A DNA stretch of 64,000 nucleotides from Conexibacter stalactiti (GCF_035967765.1 NZ_JAYWIT010000001.1); one strand, 5' to 3'; shown: positions 49,436 to 58,635, counted from the stretch's first letter. The notes: generated by a model from the letters alone, not told the origin. Numbers and translations are program-made.

Positions 49436-51148
49436 GTGATCGACCTCAGCATCCTCAACCCCCAGCAGCGCGACGCCGCCCTGCAGCGGATGGCGAACGA
49501 GACCTTCGAGGTGGTCGTGATCGGCGGCGGCGTCGTCGGCACCGGCTCGGCGCTCGACGCCGCCTCGCGCGGGCTGTCGGTCGCGCTCGTTGAGGCGCGC
49601 GACTTCGCCTCGGGCACCTCCAGCCGTTCCAGCAAGCTGATCCACGGCGGCCTGCGCTACCTCGAGCAGCTCGACTTCAGACTGGTGCGCGAGGCGCTCA
49701 GAGAGCGCAGCCTGCTGCTCAACACGCTGGCGCCGCACCTCGTCAAGCCGGTGCCGTTCCTCTACCCGCTCGAGCATCACGTGTGGGAGCGCGGCTACGT
49801 CGGCGCCGGCATGGTCCTCTACGACGAGCTGGCCGGCCACGACGGCGTGCCGAGACACCGCCACCTGACCAAGCGCCAGGCGCTGCGAATCGCGCCGGGG
49901 CTGAAGCCCGACGTGCTGATCGGCGGGATCCAGTACTACGACGGCAGAGTCGACGACGCGCGCCACACGCTGACGGTCGCGCGCACCGCCGCCCACTACG
50001 GCGCCGCCGTCGCCAACAACGCGCCGGTCGTCGGCTTCCTGCGCGAGGGCGAGCGCGTCACCGGCGTGCGCGTGCGCGACGTCGTCAGCGGCCGCGAGAT
50101 CGAGGTGCGCGCCCAGCAGGTCGTCAACTCGACCGGCGTCTGGACCGACGACCTCCAGCACCTCGTCGGCGAGCGCGGCAAGTTCAGAGTGCGCGCCTCG
50201 AAGGGGATCCACCTCGTCGTCCCGAGAGACCGCATCCAGCTCGACACCGGCCTGATCCTCAGAACGGAGAAGTCGGTCCTGTTCGTGATCCCGTGGGGCC
50301 GCCACTGGATCGTCGGCACGACCGACACCGACTGGGAGCTGAGCAAGGCGCACCCGGCCGCCAGCCGCACCGACATCGACTACGTGCTGGAGCACGCCAA
50401 CAAGGTGCTCTCGCAGCCGCTCACGCACGCCGACGTGGAGGGCGTCTACGCCGGCCTGCGGCCGCTCCTCTCGGGCGAGTCGGAGTCGACCTCGAAGCTC
50501 AGCCGCGAGCACAGCGTCGCGGTGCCGGTGCCGGGGCTGGTCGCGGTCGCGGGCGGCAAGTACACGACCTACCGCGTGATGGCGAAGGACGCGATCGACG
50601 CCGCCGCGCGCGGGATCGAGCGCTCCGTCCCGCCGTCGGCGACCCACCGCACCGAACTGCTCGGCGCCGAGGGCTACTGGGCGCTGTGGAACGGCCGCCA
50701 CCGGCTGGCGCAGGAGAGCGGCCTGCACATCGCGCGGATCGAGCACCTGCTCAACCGCTACGGCGCGCGCATCGAGGAGCTGCTCGACCTCGTCAGAGCG
50801 CAGCCGGAGCTGGCCGAGCCGCTGCCCGGCGCCGACGACTACCTCGCGGTCGAGGTCGTCCACTCCGCCTCGCACGAGGGCGCGCGCCACCTCGACGACG
50901 TGCTCGCGCGGCGCACGCGGATCTCGATCGAGACCTTCCACCGCGGCACTGAGACGGCGTTGAAGGCAGCCGAGCTGATGGGCGACGTGCTCGGCTGGGA
51001 CAGAGCGGAGGTCAGACGCGAGGTCGACGCCTACGTCGCGCGCGTCGAGGCCGAGCGGCGCTCGCAGGAGCAGCCCGACGACAAGGCCGCCGACGAGGTC
51101 CGCACGGCCGCGCCCGACCTGCTGGCGGGCGTGACCGGGGACGCGTAG
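49436..51148 (+). CDS. glpD: glycerol-3-phosphate dehydrogenase, FAD-dependent
   Basis: A 570-residue flavoenzyme of the GlpD/GlpA family, which oxidises glycerol 3-phosphate to dihydroxyacetone phosphate at the membrane and passes electrons to quinones. The FAD-binding motif is VVVIGGGVVGTGSALDAASR near residues 22-42. GTSSRSSKLIHGGLRYLEQ and GRHWIVGTTDTDWE are family signatures, and the helical C-terminal domain ends at about 510. Starts with GTG at 49436. Stands alone, without glpF or glpK in this window. Its stop is one base from the convergent RTX-like gene. Confidence 0.93.
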   Translation: MIDLSILNPQQRDAALQRMANETFEVVVIGGGVVGTGSALDAASRGLSVALVEARDFASGTSSRSSKLIHGGLRYLEQLDFRLVREALRERSLLLNTLAPHLVKPVPFLYPLEHHVWERGYVGAGMVLYDELAGHDGVPRHRHLTKRQALRIAPGLKPDVLIGGIQYYDGRVDDARHTLTVARTAAHYGAAVANNAPVVGFLREGERVTGVRVRDVVSGREIEVRAQQVVNSTGVWTDDLQHLVGERGKFRVRASKGIHLVVPRDRIQLDTGLILRTEKSVLFVIPWGRHWIVGTTDTDWELSKAHPAASRTDIDYVLEHANKVLSQPLTHADVEGVYAGLRPLLSGESESTSKLSREHSVAVPVPGLVAVAGGKYTTYRVMAKDAIDAAARGIERSVPPSATHRTELLGAEGYWALWNGRHRLAQESGLHIARIEHLLNRYGARIEELLDLVRAQPELAEPLPGADDYLAVEVVHSASHEGARHLDDVLARRTRISIETFHRGTETALKAAELMGDVLGWDRAEVRREVDAYVARVEAERRSQEQPDDKAADEVRTAAPDLLAGVTGDA

Positions 51149-51149
51149 G

Positions 51150-52100
51150 TCAGCGCTTCAACACGACCTTCGCGCTCACCCCGCCGCCGGCGGTGAGCGT
51201 CAGCGGCAGCGTGCGCAGCTTCGCGAGCCGGGTGCGTGCCGCCTTCGTGAAGCGCAGCCGCACGGTCGCCGCTCTGCCGCCGCGGGCGGTCAGGCGGGCG
51301 CTGGCGACGACGAGCGGCTTGCGGCCGAGGCCGGCGCCGCGCGCGGTCTTCGCCGTGATCGTCGCGCGCAGGCGCACCGTGCCGCTGGCGCCGCGGACGG
51401 TCACCGGCAGGCCGCGTCTGAGCGCGACGGCGAGCTTCGGCGCTCTGCCGGCGAGGCTCAGGACGACCTTCGCGGCCGGCGCCGGCGGCGGCGTGCTCTG
51501 CGTCGGCGGCCCCGGCGGCACCAGTGCCGGCGGCGTCGGCGTTTCGCCGCCGACCGGTGGCTGCGGCTCGGGCTCTCTCACCACGACCGGCCGCTCGACC
51601 GTCTCGCAGTCTGCTGCGACGACATCCGCCGTGTCGGCGACGACGCGGTCGGCGCCCGGCCCACAGTCGACCGTGTCGACCTCGCCGTCGCGCGCCTCGA
51701 TCAGATCGTCGCCGAGACCGCCGGCGATCCGGTCGACGCCGGCGCCGCCGTCGACCGTGATCGCGTAGGAGGGGCTGGGAGCGCCCGCGGCCGCAGCGGC
51801 GACCTCGAAGCGGTCGTCGCCTGCCCCCAGCTCGAGCCGCAGTCCGTTCGGGCCCGTCGCGCAGTAGGCGCGCGTGAACGAGTCCTGCACGCAGCCGCCG
51901 GAGGCGGAGAAGGGGCCGCCCTCGACGAGGTCGGCAATCGCGATCGCCGCGTCGAAGCTCGCTCTGACAGAGAAGCGGTCGGGGCCCGGCGAGCCGTGGA
52001 CGGTCGAGTGTTCGATCGCGGCGTGGGCGGGGGCGGCGAGCAGCAGGGCGGCGGCGAGGCCGGCCACGCCGCTGCCGAGCGACTGACGGAGCGTGGGCAT
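51150..52100 (-). CDS. secreted RTX-like calcium-binding protein
   Basis: A 316-residue secreted protein. A signal peptide (LGSGVAGLAAALLLAAPAHA) is followed by an RTX-like domain with Gly/Asp repeats: ITVDGGAGVDRIAGGLGDDL, then VDCGPGADRVVADTADVV with the pair of Cys that is common in actinobacterial members. A Pro/Thr-rich linker and a beta-rich C-terminal domain (about 220-316) complete it. I choose the ATG at 52100 (MPTLRQSLG). It is the intact counterpart of the frameshifted gene at 13531. Calcium-stabilised surface adhesion or cell-wall attachment is a reasonable guess. Confidence 0.78.
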   Translation of the reverse strand: MPTLRQSLGSGVAGLAAALLLAAPAHAAIEHSTVHGSPGPDRFSVRASFDAAIAIADLVEGGPFSASGGCVQDSFTRAYCATGPNGLRLELGAGDDRFEVAAAAAGAPSPSYAITVDGGAGVDRIAGGLGDDLIEARDGEVDTVDCGPGADRVVADTADVVAADCETVERPVVVREPEPQPPVGGETPTPPALVPPGPPTQSTPPPAPAAKVVLSLAGRAPKLAVALRRGLPVTVRGASGTVRLRATITAKTARGAGLGRKPLVVASARLTARGGRAATVRLRFTKAARTRLAKLRTLPLTLTAGGGVSAKVVLKR

Positions 52101-52179
52101 CGGCCGACGGTAGGCACGACGCGGCGAATCCACCACGCCAAGAGGTCCGGCCGGCCTCTGACCTTCGGAAGAGGCGCGC

Positions 52180-52860
52180 TCAGCGCAACGAGGTCTTCCA
52201 GGCGCCCATCGCGGCGTCGAGTTGCGGCTCGTCGAGCGCCGGCACCGGCAGCGGCGCGGCGTCGTCGCGGCGGGCGCGCAGGCCGTCGAGCACGATCGTC
52301 AGGTAGCGCCGCCACAGCTGCGGCGAGACCTCGCGCGAGAAGTCGACGACGGTGCCGAGCATCAGCTGCAGCAGCGGCATGTCCGGCCCCTCGACGTCGT
52401 CGCGCAGGCAGCCGGCGGCGCGCGCCCGCTCGAACAGCTCGGTGACGACCGGCGCCATCTGCTCACGAGCGTGCGAGACGCGCTGCTGACCGTGGGCGGT
52501 GTCGAACAGCAGCTCTTTGAGGCCCCTGTCGTCGGCCTGCGCGACGAGCGCCCGCTCCATGAAGGAGACGAGCCCCAGCCACGGGTCGTCGTGGGCGAGG
52601 CCGTCGCGCGCCAGCTGCGCGAGCGCCGCGATGCGGTCCTCGAACAGCGCGTCGATCAGCTCCTCCTTGTTGGCGAAGCGGCGGTAGACAGTGCCGACGC
52701 CGACGCCGGCGTGATGGGCGACATCGTCCATCGTGGCGCCGAGGCCGCGCGTGGCGAAGACCTCTCTGGCGGCGTCGAGGATCCGCCGCAGGTTGCGCTC
52801 GGCGTCCTTGCGCAGCGGCTTCGGCTGCGGCTCGGCGGAAGCGTCGCGGGCTCTGCTCAT
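52180..52860 (-). CDS. TetR family regulator of the second DHA2 exporter
   Basis: A 226-residue TetR regulator. The helix-turn-helix is at about residues 45-65 (ATMDDVAHHAGVGVGTVYRR) and the remainder matches the TetR_C-type helical domain. It is divergent from a DHA2 transporter at 52953, with a near-palindromic operator between them, so it is most likely its repressor. The N-terminal 20 residues are an unstructured, charged extension. The drug sensed is not known. Confidence 0.9.
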   Translation of the reverse strand: MSRARDASAEPQPKPLRKDAERNLRRILDAAREVFATRGLGATMDDVAHHAGVGVGTVYRRFANKEELIDALFEDRIAALAQLARDGLAHDDPWLGLVSFMERALVAQADDRGLKELLFDTAHGQQRVSHAREQMAPVVTELFERARAAGCLRDDVEGPDMPLLQLMLGTVVDFSREVSPQLWRRYLTIVLDGLRARRDDAAPLPVPALDEPQLDAAMGAWKTSLR

Positions 52861-52878
52861 GGTCGGACTGTAGCGAAT

Positions 52879-52936
52879 GCGGAGGAAGCTTCTCCGCTTA
52901 GCTGCTACCGTTGAGAAGTCGAGATAGTTCCTCCGC
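52879..52936. promoter_or_regulatory. TetR-type operator between divergent genes
   Basis: GCGGAGGAAGCTTCTCCGC (52879-52897) is an almost perfect palindrome (one mismatched pair). The half-site TTCCTCCGC (52928-52936) recurs in inverted orientation about 31 bases further on. The setting between TetR and a transporter supports an operator role. Confidence 0.55.
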
Positions 52937-52952
52937 TTCTTTGAAAGGCCCG

Positions 52953-54419
52953 ATGTCCTCCTCTCACACCACCACCTCCGACCCGCACCACGCGCGCCGC
53001 TGGCTGATCCTCGCCGTGATCGGGATCGCGCAGCTGATGGTCGTGCTCGACGCGACGATCGTGAACATCGCGCTGCCCTCCGCCCAGGAGGCGCTCGGCT
53101 TCAGCGACGCCAACCGCCAGTGGGTCGTGACCGCCTACGCGCTCGCGTTCGGTTCTCTCCTGCTGCTCGGCGGCCGCATCGGCGACCTGATCGGCCGCAA
53201 GCGCGTCTTCGTCGTCGGCCTGATCGGCTTCGCCGTCGCCTCCGCCCTCGGCGGCGCCGCGCAGAGCTTCGGCATGCTCGTCTTCGCCCGCGCGCTCCAG
53301 GGCGCCTTCGGCGCGCTGCTGGCGCCGGCCGCGCTGTCGCTGCTGACCACCACCTTCACCGATCCGGCCGAGCGCGGCAGAGCGTTCGGCGTCTTCGGCG
53401 CGATCGCCGGCTCCGGCGCCGCGATCGGCCTGCTGCTCGGCGGCGTCCTGACCGAGTACCTGTCGTGGCGCTGGTGCCTCTACGTCAACCTGCTGTTCGC
53501 GATCCCGGCCGCGCTCGGCGGCCTCGCGCTGCTGCACGAGCAGGCCCACCCCGACAAGCCGCGGATCGACATACCCGGCACGCTGACCTCCGGCCTCGGT
53601 CTGTTCGCGCTCGTCTTCGGTTTCGCGAAGGCCGAGAGCGACGGCTGGGGCGCGGGGATCACGATCGGCTTCCTCGTCGCCGCCGTCGTGCTGCTCGGCG
53701 CCTTCGTCGCGCTGCAGACGCGCGTCGCCAACCCGCTGCTGCCGCTGCACGTCGTCAAGGACCGCGACCGCGGCGGCGCCTACATCGCGATGGGCATCAC
53801 CGGTGCCGGCATGTTCGGCGTCTTCCTGTTCCTGACGTACTACCTGCAGCAGACGCTCGGCTTCTCACCGGTCGAGACCGGCCTCGCCTTCCTGCCGTTG
53901 AGCTTCGCGATCATGCTGACCGCGACGATGGCGACGGCCAAGCTGATGCCGCGCTTCGGCCACAAGGCGCTCGTCGTGCCCGGCATGGCGATGTCGGCGA
54001 TCGCGATGGCGTGGCTGGCGCAGGTCGGCGTCGACTCCAGCTACGCCACGCACGTGCTGCCGCCGCTGGTGCTGATGGGTCTCGGCCTCGGCCTCGTCTT
54101 CGCGCCGGGGATGAGCATCGCGACCGTCGGCGTCGCCAAGACCGAGGCCGGGATCGCCTCGGCGATGGTCAACACGACGCAGCAGGTCGGCGGCTCGATC
54201 GGCACCGCGCTGCTCTCGACGCTGTTCGCCAGCGCCGTCAGCGGCTACATCGCCGACAACGGCCCGCAGGCGGCCGAGGCCGCCGCCGTGCACGGCTACA
54301 CGACCGCGTTCTGGTGGTCGGCCGGCATCTTCGCGCTCGGCACGATCCTCTCCGCGCTGCTGATGACCAGCGGCGTGAAGGAGCTCGACCCGCACGCGGA
54401 GCCGGTGCTCGCGCACTAG
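52953..54419 (+). CDS. DHA2-type MFS drug:H+ antiporter
   Basis: A 488-residue 14-helix transporter. DATIVNIALPSAQEALGFSD and VTAYALAFGSLLLLGGRIGD are the DHA2 signature near the start; GRIGDLIGRKRVFVVGLI is the cytosolic loop motif A and LGGVLTEYLSWRWCLYVNLL the family motif near helix 6. The C-terminus MTSGVKELDPHAEPVLAH is hydrophilic. The ATG at 52953 follows GAAAGG. It is more similar in motif to EmrB-type exporters than the transporter at 37338. Control by the divergent TetR is likely. Confidence 0.93.
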   Translation: MSSSHTTTSDPHHARRWLILAVIGIAQLMVVLDATIVNIALPSAQEALGFSDANRQWVVTAYALAFGSLLLLGGRIGDLIGRKRVFVVGLIGFAVASALGGAAQSFGMLVFARALQGAFGALLAPAALSLLTTTFTDPAERGRAFGVFGAIAGSGAAIGLLLGGVLTEYLSWRWCLYVNLLFAIPAALGGLALLHEQAHPDKPRIDIPGTLTSGLGLFALVFGFAKAESDGWGAGITIGFLVAAVVLLGAFVALQTRVANPLLPLHVVKDRDRGGAYIAMGITGAGMFGVFLFLTYYLQQTLGFSPVETGLAFLPLSFAIMLTATMATAKLMPRFGHKALVVPGMAMSAIAMAWLAQVGVDSSYATHVLPPLVLMGLGLGLVFAPGMSIATVGVAKTEAGIASAMVNTTQQVGGSIGTALLSTLFASAVSGYIADNGPQAAEAAAVHGYTTAFWWSAGIFALGTILSALLMTSGVKELDPHAEPVLAH

Positions 54420-54425
54420 GTCGCG

Positions 54426-55337
54426 CTACTGCGGCGGCGCTGCGGCGCCGCCGCCCGAGCCGCCGCCGGCGAGTTGCTCGGTCGCCGGATCGACGTCTTC
54501 GGCCGGAGCCGCCCCGCCGTTGCCGGTCGTCGGAGCGGCGCTCGTCGGCGCACCGCCGGCACCGCCGCTGGAGGCGCCGCCGCTGCCGCCGCCGCTCTGC
54601 ACGACGCCCGCGACGCCGCTGGAGCCGAGCGACGCACCGCCGCCGTTGGCGCGCGCGGTCTGCAGGCGCACGTCGTCGAAGTCGACCTCGGCGCCGGCGC
54701 GCGCGTTGCGGTTGACGAGGCGGATCTCGATCGGCTGGCCGAGCGCGCGATCGTCGGCGGTCGCGCTGTAGGCGACGCCGGTCTCGACGAACAGGCCCTC
54801 GGCCGGCTGGATGCGATCCTGCTCGTGCGCGAGCAGCCGGCCGCCGGCGCGCAGCTCGACGCGATAGCCGGGGAAGCCGCTGACGGCGAAGCCGCGATGG
54901 GCGCCGGCGCGCGGGTTGCCGATCTGCACGCGCAGCAGGTAGCGGACGCCGGCGGTCAGCCGGGTGCGCGTCTGCTGGCGCAGGCCCAGCTCGCCGTTGC
55001 CGGCACCGGCCGCGGCGTAGAGGAAGGCGACCGCGCCGCCGGCCGGCAGGCCGCCCGGGTAGGCGGTGGCGGTCGGCCGCCAGGCGCCGAGCACGGTCGC
55101 CAGCCCGCTGGCGGGGTCGCCGACCGGCGCGATCAGCCGCTCGGGATCCCAGAACTCCCAGCCCTTGATCGGCAGCGGATCGTTCTGGCTGGTGAACTCG
55201 CTGCTCGTCGCCGACGTGCGCTCGAAGCTCGGGTTGACGACCGGCGCGGCGACGGCGGTCGCGGCGGCGGGGCCGGCGAGCAGCGTCAGCGCAGCGGCGA
55301 GCGTCGCACGAGCTGGGCGTGCGGAAGCGCGAGTCAT
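54426..55337 (-). CDS. secreted beta-sandwich protein with Gly/Ser-rich tail
   Basis: A 303-residue secreted protein. A signal peptide ends near AAATAVAAP; the body (about 30-225, VVNPSFERTSATSSEFTSQ through IEIRLVNRNARAGAEVDFDD, then VRLQTARA) has the layout of DUF642 or carbohydrate-binding beta sandwiches, in which the first strand is NPSFE. The C-terminal 75 residues are Gly/Ser/Ala-rich and unstructured. No catalytic motif is visible, so a binding role is likely. It ends 7 bases from the convergent transporter gene. Confidence 0.7.
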   Translation of the reverse strand: MTRASARPARATLAAALTLLAGPAAATAVAAPVVNPSFERTSATSSEFTSQNDPLPIKGWEFWDPERLIAPVGDPASGLATVLGAWRPTATAYPGGLPAGGAVAFLYAAAGAGNGELGLRQQTRTRLTAGVRYLLRVQIGNPRAGAHRGFAVSGFPGYRVELRAGGRLLAHEQDRIQPAEGLFVETGVAYSATADDRALGQPIEIRLVNRNARAGAEVDFDDVRLQTARANGGGASLGSSGVAGVVQSGGGSGGASSGGAGGAPTSAAPTTGNGGAAPAEDVDPATEQLAGGGSGGGAAAPPQ

Positions 55338-55433
55338 CAGGTCCCTTCGGTGAGCGATTCGGCGGGCGGAGCGCGCGGGAGCGTACCCAGCCGCCCCCGC
55401 GCGCGCGACCGCCGCACGCGGACTTGCAGCGGC

Positions 55434-55769
55434 TCAGACCTCCTCGGCCAGCCGCTTGATCGCGTCGAGGCGACGGTCCCAGGCGGCGGCGAGGTCGGCC
55501 ATCCGCCGCGCCGTCGCGTCGAGCCGCTGCGGCTCGACGCGGTAGCGCACCTCGCGGCCCGCTCGCCGCCGCTGCACCAGCCCCGCTCTGTCGAGCACGA
55601 CGAGGTGCTTGATGACCGCGGGGCGGCTGACCGGCAGCTGCGCCGCGAGCGTCGTCGCCGTGCCCTCCCCCTGCTCGGCGAGCGTGCCGAGCAGCCGCCA
55701 GCGGGTCGGGTCGGCGAGCGCGGCGAAGACCTCCGGCGCCGGATCGGGGGCGACGGCGGCGGCGCTCAT
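55434..55769 (-). CDS. ArsR family regulator
   Basis: A 111-residue winged-helix repressor. FAALADPTRWRLLGTLAEQG is the N-terminal helix pair and TATTLAAQLPVSRPAVIKHL the recognition helix-turn-helix; no metal-binding Cys pair (CVC) is present, so this is not a classical arsenic or cadmium sensor. It is coupled to the upstream AHSA1-type gene (ATGA overlap at 55766-55769). Pairs of this kind (ArsR with AHSA1) are common in actinobacteria and are usually autoregulated. Confidence 0.9.
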   Translation of the reverse strand: MSAAAVAPDPAPEVFAALADPTRWRLLGTLAEQGEGTATTLAAQLPVSRPAVIKHLVVLDRAGLVQRRRAGREVRYRVEPQRLDATARRMADLAAAWDRRLDAIKRLAEEV

Positions 55770-56239
55770 CGCGACGCCGGCGTTCCCGCCGCGTAGGCGA
55801 CCAGGTCGGCCAGCTCCAGCGGCCAGCCGCGCGTGTTGCCGGCGAGGTGCCCGGCGACCGTCTCGGCGTCGCCGTCGAGCGCGGCGAAACCGCTCTCGAC
55901 CACGCTCAGTCGCGTGCTGCCGCCCTCGGCGGCGAGCGTGAACTCGACGAGCGTCGAGTTGCCCGGCGCGGGAGCCTCGGGCTCGATCCCCGCTCCTCTC
56001 GGCCCGAACGGCGCCCACGTGTAGGCGAAGCGGTGGGGCCGCTCGACGACCTCGACCCGTCCGCGCGCGTCACCGTGCTCGCTCCAGCGGAAGAGGATCT
56101 CGCCGCCGGGGCGCAGGTCGATCTCGGCGCCGGCGTCGCCGAACCAGCGGCCGACGTGCTCGGCCTCGGTCAGCAGCTCCCAGACGCGCTCGACGGGTGC
56201 GTCGATCAGCACGTCGCGTTCGATCCGATCTGCCGTCAT
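55766..56239 (-). CDS. AHSA1/SRPBCC family protein
   Basis: A 157-residue START-like protein. It begins RIERDVLIDAPVERVWELLT and continues with AEHVGRWFGDAGAEIDLRPG and FRWSEHGDARGRVEVVERPH, then RFAYTWAPFG, all typical of the AHSA1-like SRPBCC fold, which binds small hydrophobic ligands in a deep pocket. I choose the ATG at 56239 (MTADRIERD). It is the first gene of a two-gene operon with the ArsR regulator. Its ligand is unknown. Confidence 0.9.
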   Translation of the reverse strand: MTADRIERDVLIDAPVERVWELLTEAEHVGRWFGDAGAEIDLRPGGEILFRWSEHGDARGRVEVVERPHRFAYTWAPFGPRGAGIEPEAPAPGNSTLVEFTLAAEGGSTRLSVVESGFAALDGDAETVAGHLAGNTRGWPLELADLVAYAAGTPASR

Positions 56240-56259
56240 GGTGAACCTCCACCGTCGTA

Positions 56260-56312
56260 GTGTCACCCGCAGGTTACACATCACCAGGACGAGGCGCAAC
56301 CCTGGGGTTACA
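56260..56312. promoter_or_regulatory. putative ArsR operator region
   Basis: GTGTCACCCGCAGGTTACAC (56260-56279) is an inverted repeat with one mismatched pair. GGTTACA recurs at 56306-56312, following the palindrome AACCCTGGGGTT (56298-56309). The region is just upstream of the AHSA1-ArsR operon and fits autoregulation by the ArsR protein. Confidence 0.4.
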
Positions 56313-56371
56313 GGAAGAGGAGGAGGGAGTTCCCCCATGCCGGATGGCGGAGCGCGCCGTACCGTCGGCCG

Positions 56372-57793
56372 ATGTCCCGTCTCAGACTGCTCGGGGCCGT
56401 GCTCGCCGCACCGCTCCTGCTTCCCGCCTCCGCGTCCGCCGCGACGACGATCGGGGCAAGCCCCGCCATCGCGATCCCCACCACGCCGCTGATCGGCTGC
56501 GCGCCCGCGGCCGCCTGCACGATCGCGCAGGACCGCCTCTCGAACATCGACCAGCGCGTGAGCGAGCGCGGCGTCGTCGTGCGCTGGCGCGTCCACGGCG
56601 AGGGCGGCCAGGCGCGGCTGCGCCGCGTCGGCGGCGGCACGACCGCGACGGAGTCGCTGCCGACGACCGCCGGCAGCGCCGAGTACCTCGCCCAGCTGCC
56701 GGTCCAGGCCGGCGACGTGCTCGCCGTCGACCTGCTCGGCGGCGCGGGGCTGTCGCGTGAGCTGAACCCGATCGGCCTCGGCTCCGACATCGCGCTCACC
56801 TGGACGCCGCCGCTGGCCGACGGCGAGACGCGCGCGCCGTCGGAGAGCTCGGAGGCCTACTGGCTCTACCAGGCCGACATCGAGCCCGATCGCGACGGCG
56901 ACGGTCTCGGCGACGAGACGCAGGACCCCGACGGCGGCGTGGTGACGCCGCCCCCGCCGCCCCCGCCGCCGCCGGCGCCGCCCGGCCCGCCGGTGACGCC
57001 CCCGGGCCAGGGCGAGGAGAGAACGCAGGCGCCGCGCGTCGAGCCGCCGAGAGCGGGCCCGACGCTGAAGCTCGCCGGCAGCGCCGCGGCGACGAAGAAG
57101 GGCGTCGTCACGATCGCGCTCGCCAACCCCTACGACGTCGCGCTGAAGGGCAGCCTGACGCTCAAGCAGGGAAGCAGGAAGGCCGGCTCCGCGAAGGTCT
57201 CGCTGACCGCGCGCGGCAACCGCTCGCTGACGGTGAAGCTGTCGAAGCCGGCGGCGCGCACGCTGGCGAAGAAGCGGTCGCTGAAGCTGTCGGCGACGCT
57301 GACGCTGAGAGGACCGAGCGGCAAGGCGCGCACGACGAGAGCGACCGTGACCGCGAAGCTCGGCCCGGCACCGAGAAGAGGCACGCCGACGAGACCTGGC
57401 AACGACGGCGGCAGAACGGGCGGCGGCAGAAGCGGCGCCGGCTTCGACGGCACCTACAGAGCGCCCGACGGACAGGTGATGGTCGTCGAGAACGGCCGCG
57501 TGCTCAGCTTCAGCGGCACGATCACGACGTACTGCACGAAGTCGAGCAAGCAGAAGAACGTCTCGTACGGGATGTTCGGCGACGACCCCGACCCGACGGT
57601 CGCCGCCGACGGCAGCTTCGCCTACGAGGCGACGAGAGGCTACGGCTTCATCAAGTTGAAGTTCGACGGCCGCATCAACGGCGACGTCGTCACCGGCAAG
57701 TTCAACGTCGAGGACACCTCGCCACTGCTCGGCACCGGCCGCTTCGAGTTCGACTACTGCTTCGCCGGCAAGGACTACAGCCTGTCGCGCTGA
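56372..57793 (+). CDS. secreted protein with Pro-rich hinge, hypothetical
   Basis: A 473-residue secreted protein I do not recognise. A signal peptide (LLGAVLAAPLLLPASASA) leads to a beta-rich N-terminal domain (about 25-190). An Asp-rich calcium-binding-like loop (DRDGDGLGDETQDPDGG) follows, then a run of prolines (VTPPPPPPPPPAPPG). The next domain (about 225-330) is Lys/Ser/Arg-rich and beta-strand-like, and a final domain (about 345-473) has two Cys (CTKSSKQ and DYCFAGKD). Many AGA codons. Likely a surface or extracellular matrix protein. Confidence 0.78.
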   Translation: MSRLRLLGAVLAAPLLLPASASAATTIGASPAIAIPTTPLIGCAPAAACTIAQDRLSNIDQRVSERGVVVRWRVHGEGGQARLRRVGGGTTATESLPTTAGSAEYLAQLPVQAGDVLAVDLLGGAGLSRELNPIGLGSDIALTWTPPLADGETRAPSESSEAYWLYQADIEPDRDGDGLGDETQDPDGGVVTPPPPPPPPPAPPGPPVTPPGQGEERTQAPRVEPPRAGPTLKLAGSAAATKKGVVTIALANPYDVALKGSLTLKQGSRKAGSAKVSLTARGNRSLTVKLSKPAARTLAKKRSLKLSATLTLRGPSGKARTTRATVTAKLGPAPRRGTPTRPGNDGGRTGGGRSGAGFDGTYRAPDGQVMVVENGRVLSFSGTITTYCTKSSKQKNVSYGMFGDDPDPTVAADGSFAYEATRGYGFIKLKFDGRINGDVVTGKFNVEDTSPLLGTGRFEFDYCFAGKDYSLSR

Positions 57794-57859
57794 CGCCGAA
57801 ACCGCACGCTGTTCGGTTAGGCGCTCAAGCTCGCTGCACGTGCCTCCGATGAAGGGGGC

Positions 57860-58621
57860 ATGAAACGAGCTGCCGCAGCCGTGCTGGCCGCCGTGCTCGT
57901 CGCGTGCTCCGCGACGAGCCCGGCAGCCGCCGCAACGAAGAGAAGATCGACGACGCAGCGCTGCGTCGTCAAGAAGGTCAGAGGCAAGAAGAAGAAGGTC
58001 TGCAGAAGAGCGGCGGTCACGCGCGGCAAGACGGGGCCGCGCGGGCCGGCCGGCAGAAACGGCGCGAACGGTTCGCAGGGCGCCGCCGGACAGCAGGGCG
58101 CGCAGGGACCCGCCGGGTCGCAGGGCGCGACCGGCCCACAGGGCCCCGCCGGCCCGGTCGGCAGCAGCCCGGCGCTGACGAGATACGCCTCCGTCGCCGG
58201 CGAGATCACGACCGACTCGACGACCTGGGTCAGACTCGGCGGTCCGCAGGTGACGGTCACGGTGCCGGAGTCGGGCACGATCGCGGTCGCCGCCGCGGCC
58301 AACTCGATCGCCACCGTCGACGGCGCGGGCGCCGTCTCGCTGTTCGAGGACGACGAACCGATCGACGGTCAGGCGATCGGCACGACCTGCGGTCCCGACG
58401 GCTTCCTCTTCGGCGTCGACAACGACGGCGCGACCGTGAGCACGTTCGGCACGCCCGGCAACGGCTTCATCTGCTTCTCGTTCGGCGCCCCGAGCACCGT
58501 CCTCTTCCAGACGACGCCCGGGCCCCACACCTACGAGCTGCGTTACGCGTTCGCGTGCGGCTGCCCCGGCTCGACCGCCGGCTTCGCCAACCGCAAGCTG
58601 TGGGTGATCCCGCAGCCCTGA
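57860..58621 (+). CDS. collagen-like secreted protein
   Basis: A 253-residue secreted protein from the ATG at 57860, preceded by AAGGGGG. A signal peptide (AAAAVLAAVLVACSATSPAA) leads to a basic Cys-containing segment, then about fifteen Gly-x-y triplets (beginning GKTGPRGPAGRNGANGSQG) that should form a collagen triple helix, and a C-terminal beta domain of about 150 residues resembling C1q/TNF-like trimeric heads, with Cys pairs such as ACGCPGS. The trimeric design suggests a surface stalk and head. Proline hydroxylation is not known to be needed in bacteria. Confidence 0.85.
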   Translation: MKRAAAAVLAAVLVACSATSPAAAATKRRSTTQRCVVKKVRGKKKKVCRRAAVTRGKTGPRGPAGRNGANGSQGAAGQQGAQGPAGSQGATGPQGPAGPVGSSPALTRYASVAGEITTDSTTWVRLGGPQVTVTVPESGTIAVAAAANSIATVDGAGAVSLFEDDEPIDGQAIGTTCGPDGFLFGVDNDGATVSTFGTPGNGFICFSFGAPSTVLFQTTPGPHTYELRYAFACGCPGSTAGFANRKLWVIPQP

Positions 58622-58635
58622 CGCGCTGAGCGCGT

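Noticed and set aside
47493..49439. 648-residue plus-strand ORF
   Set aside because: Antisense to the secreted hydrolase, whose signal peptide and GHSRGG motif establish the opposite strand.
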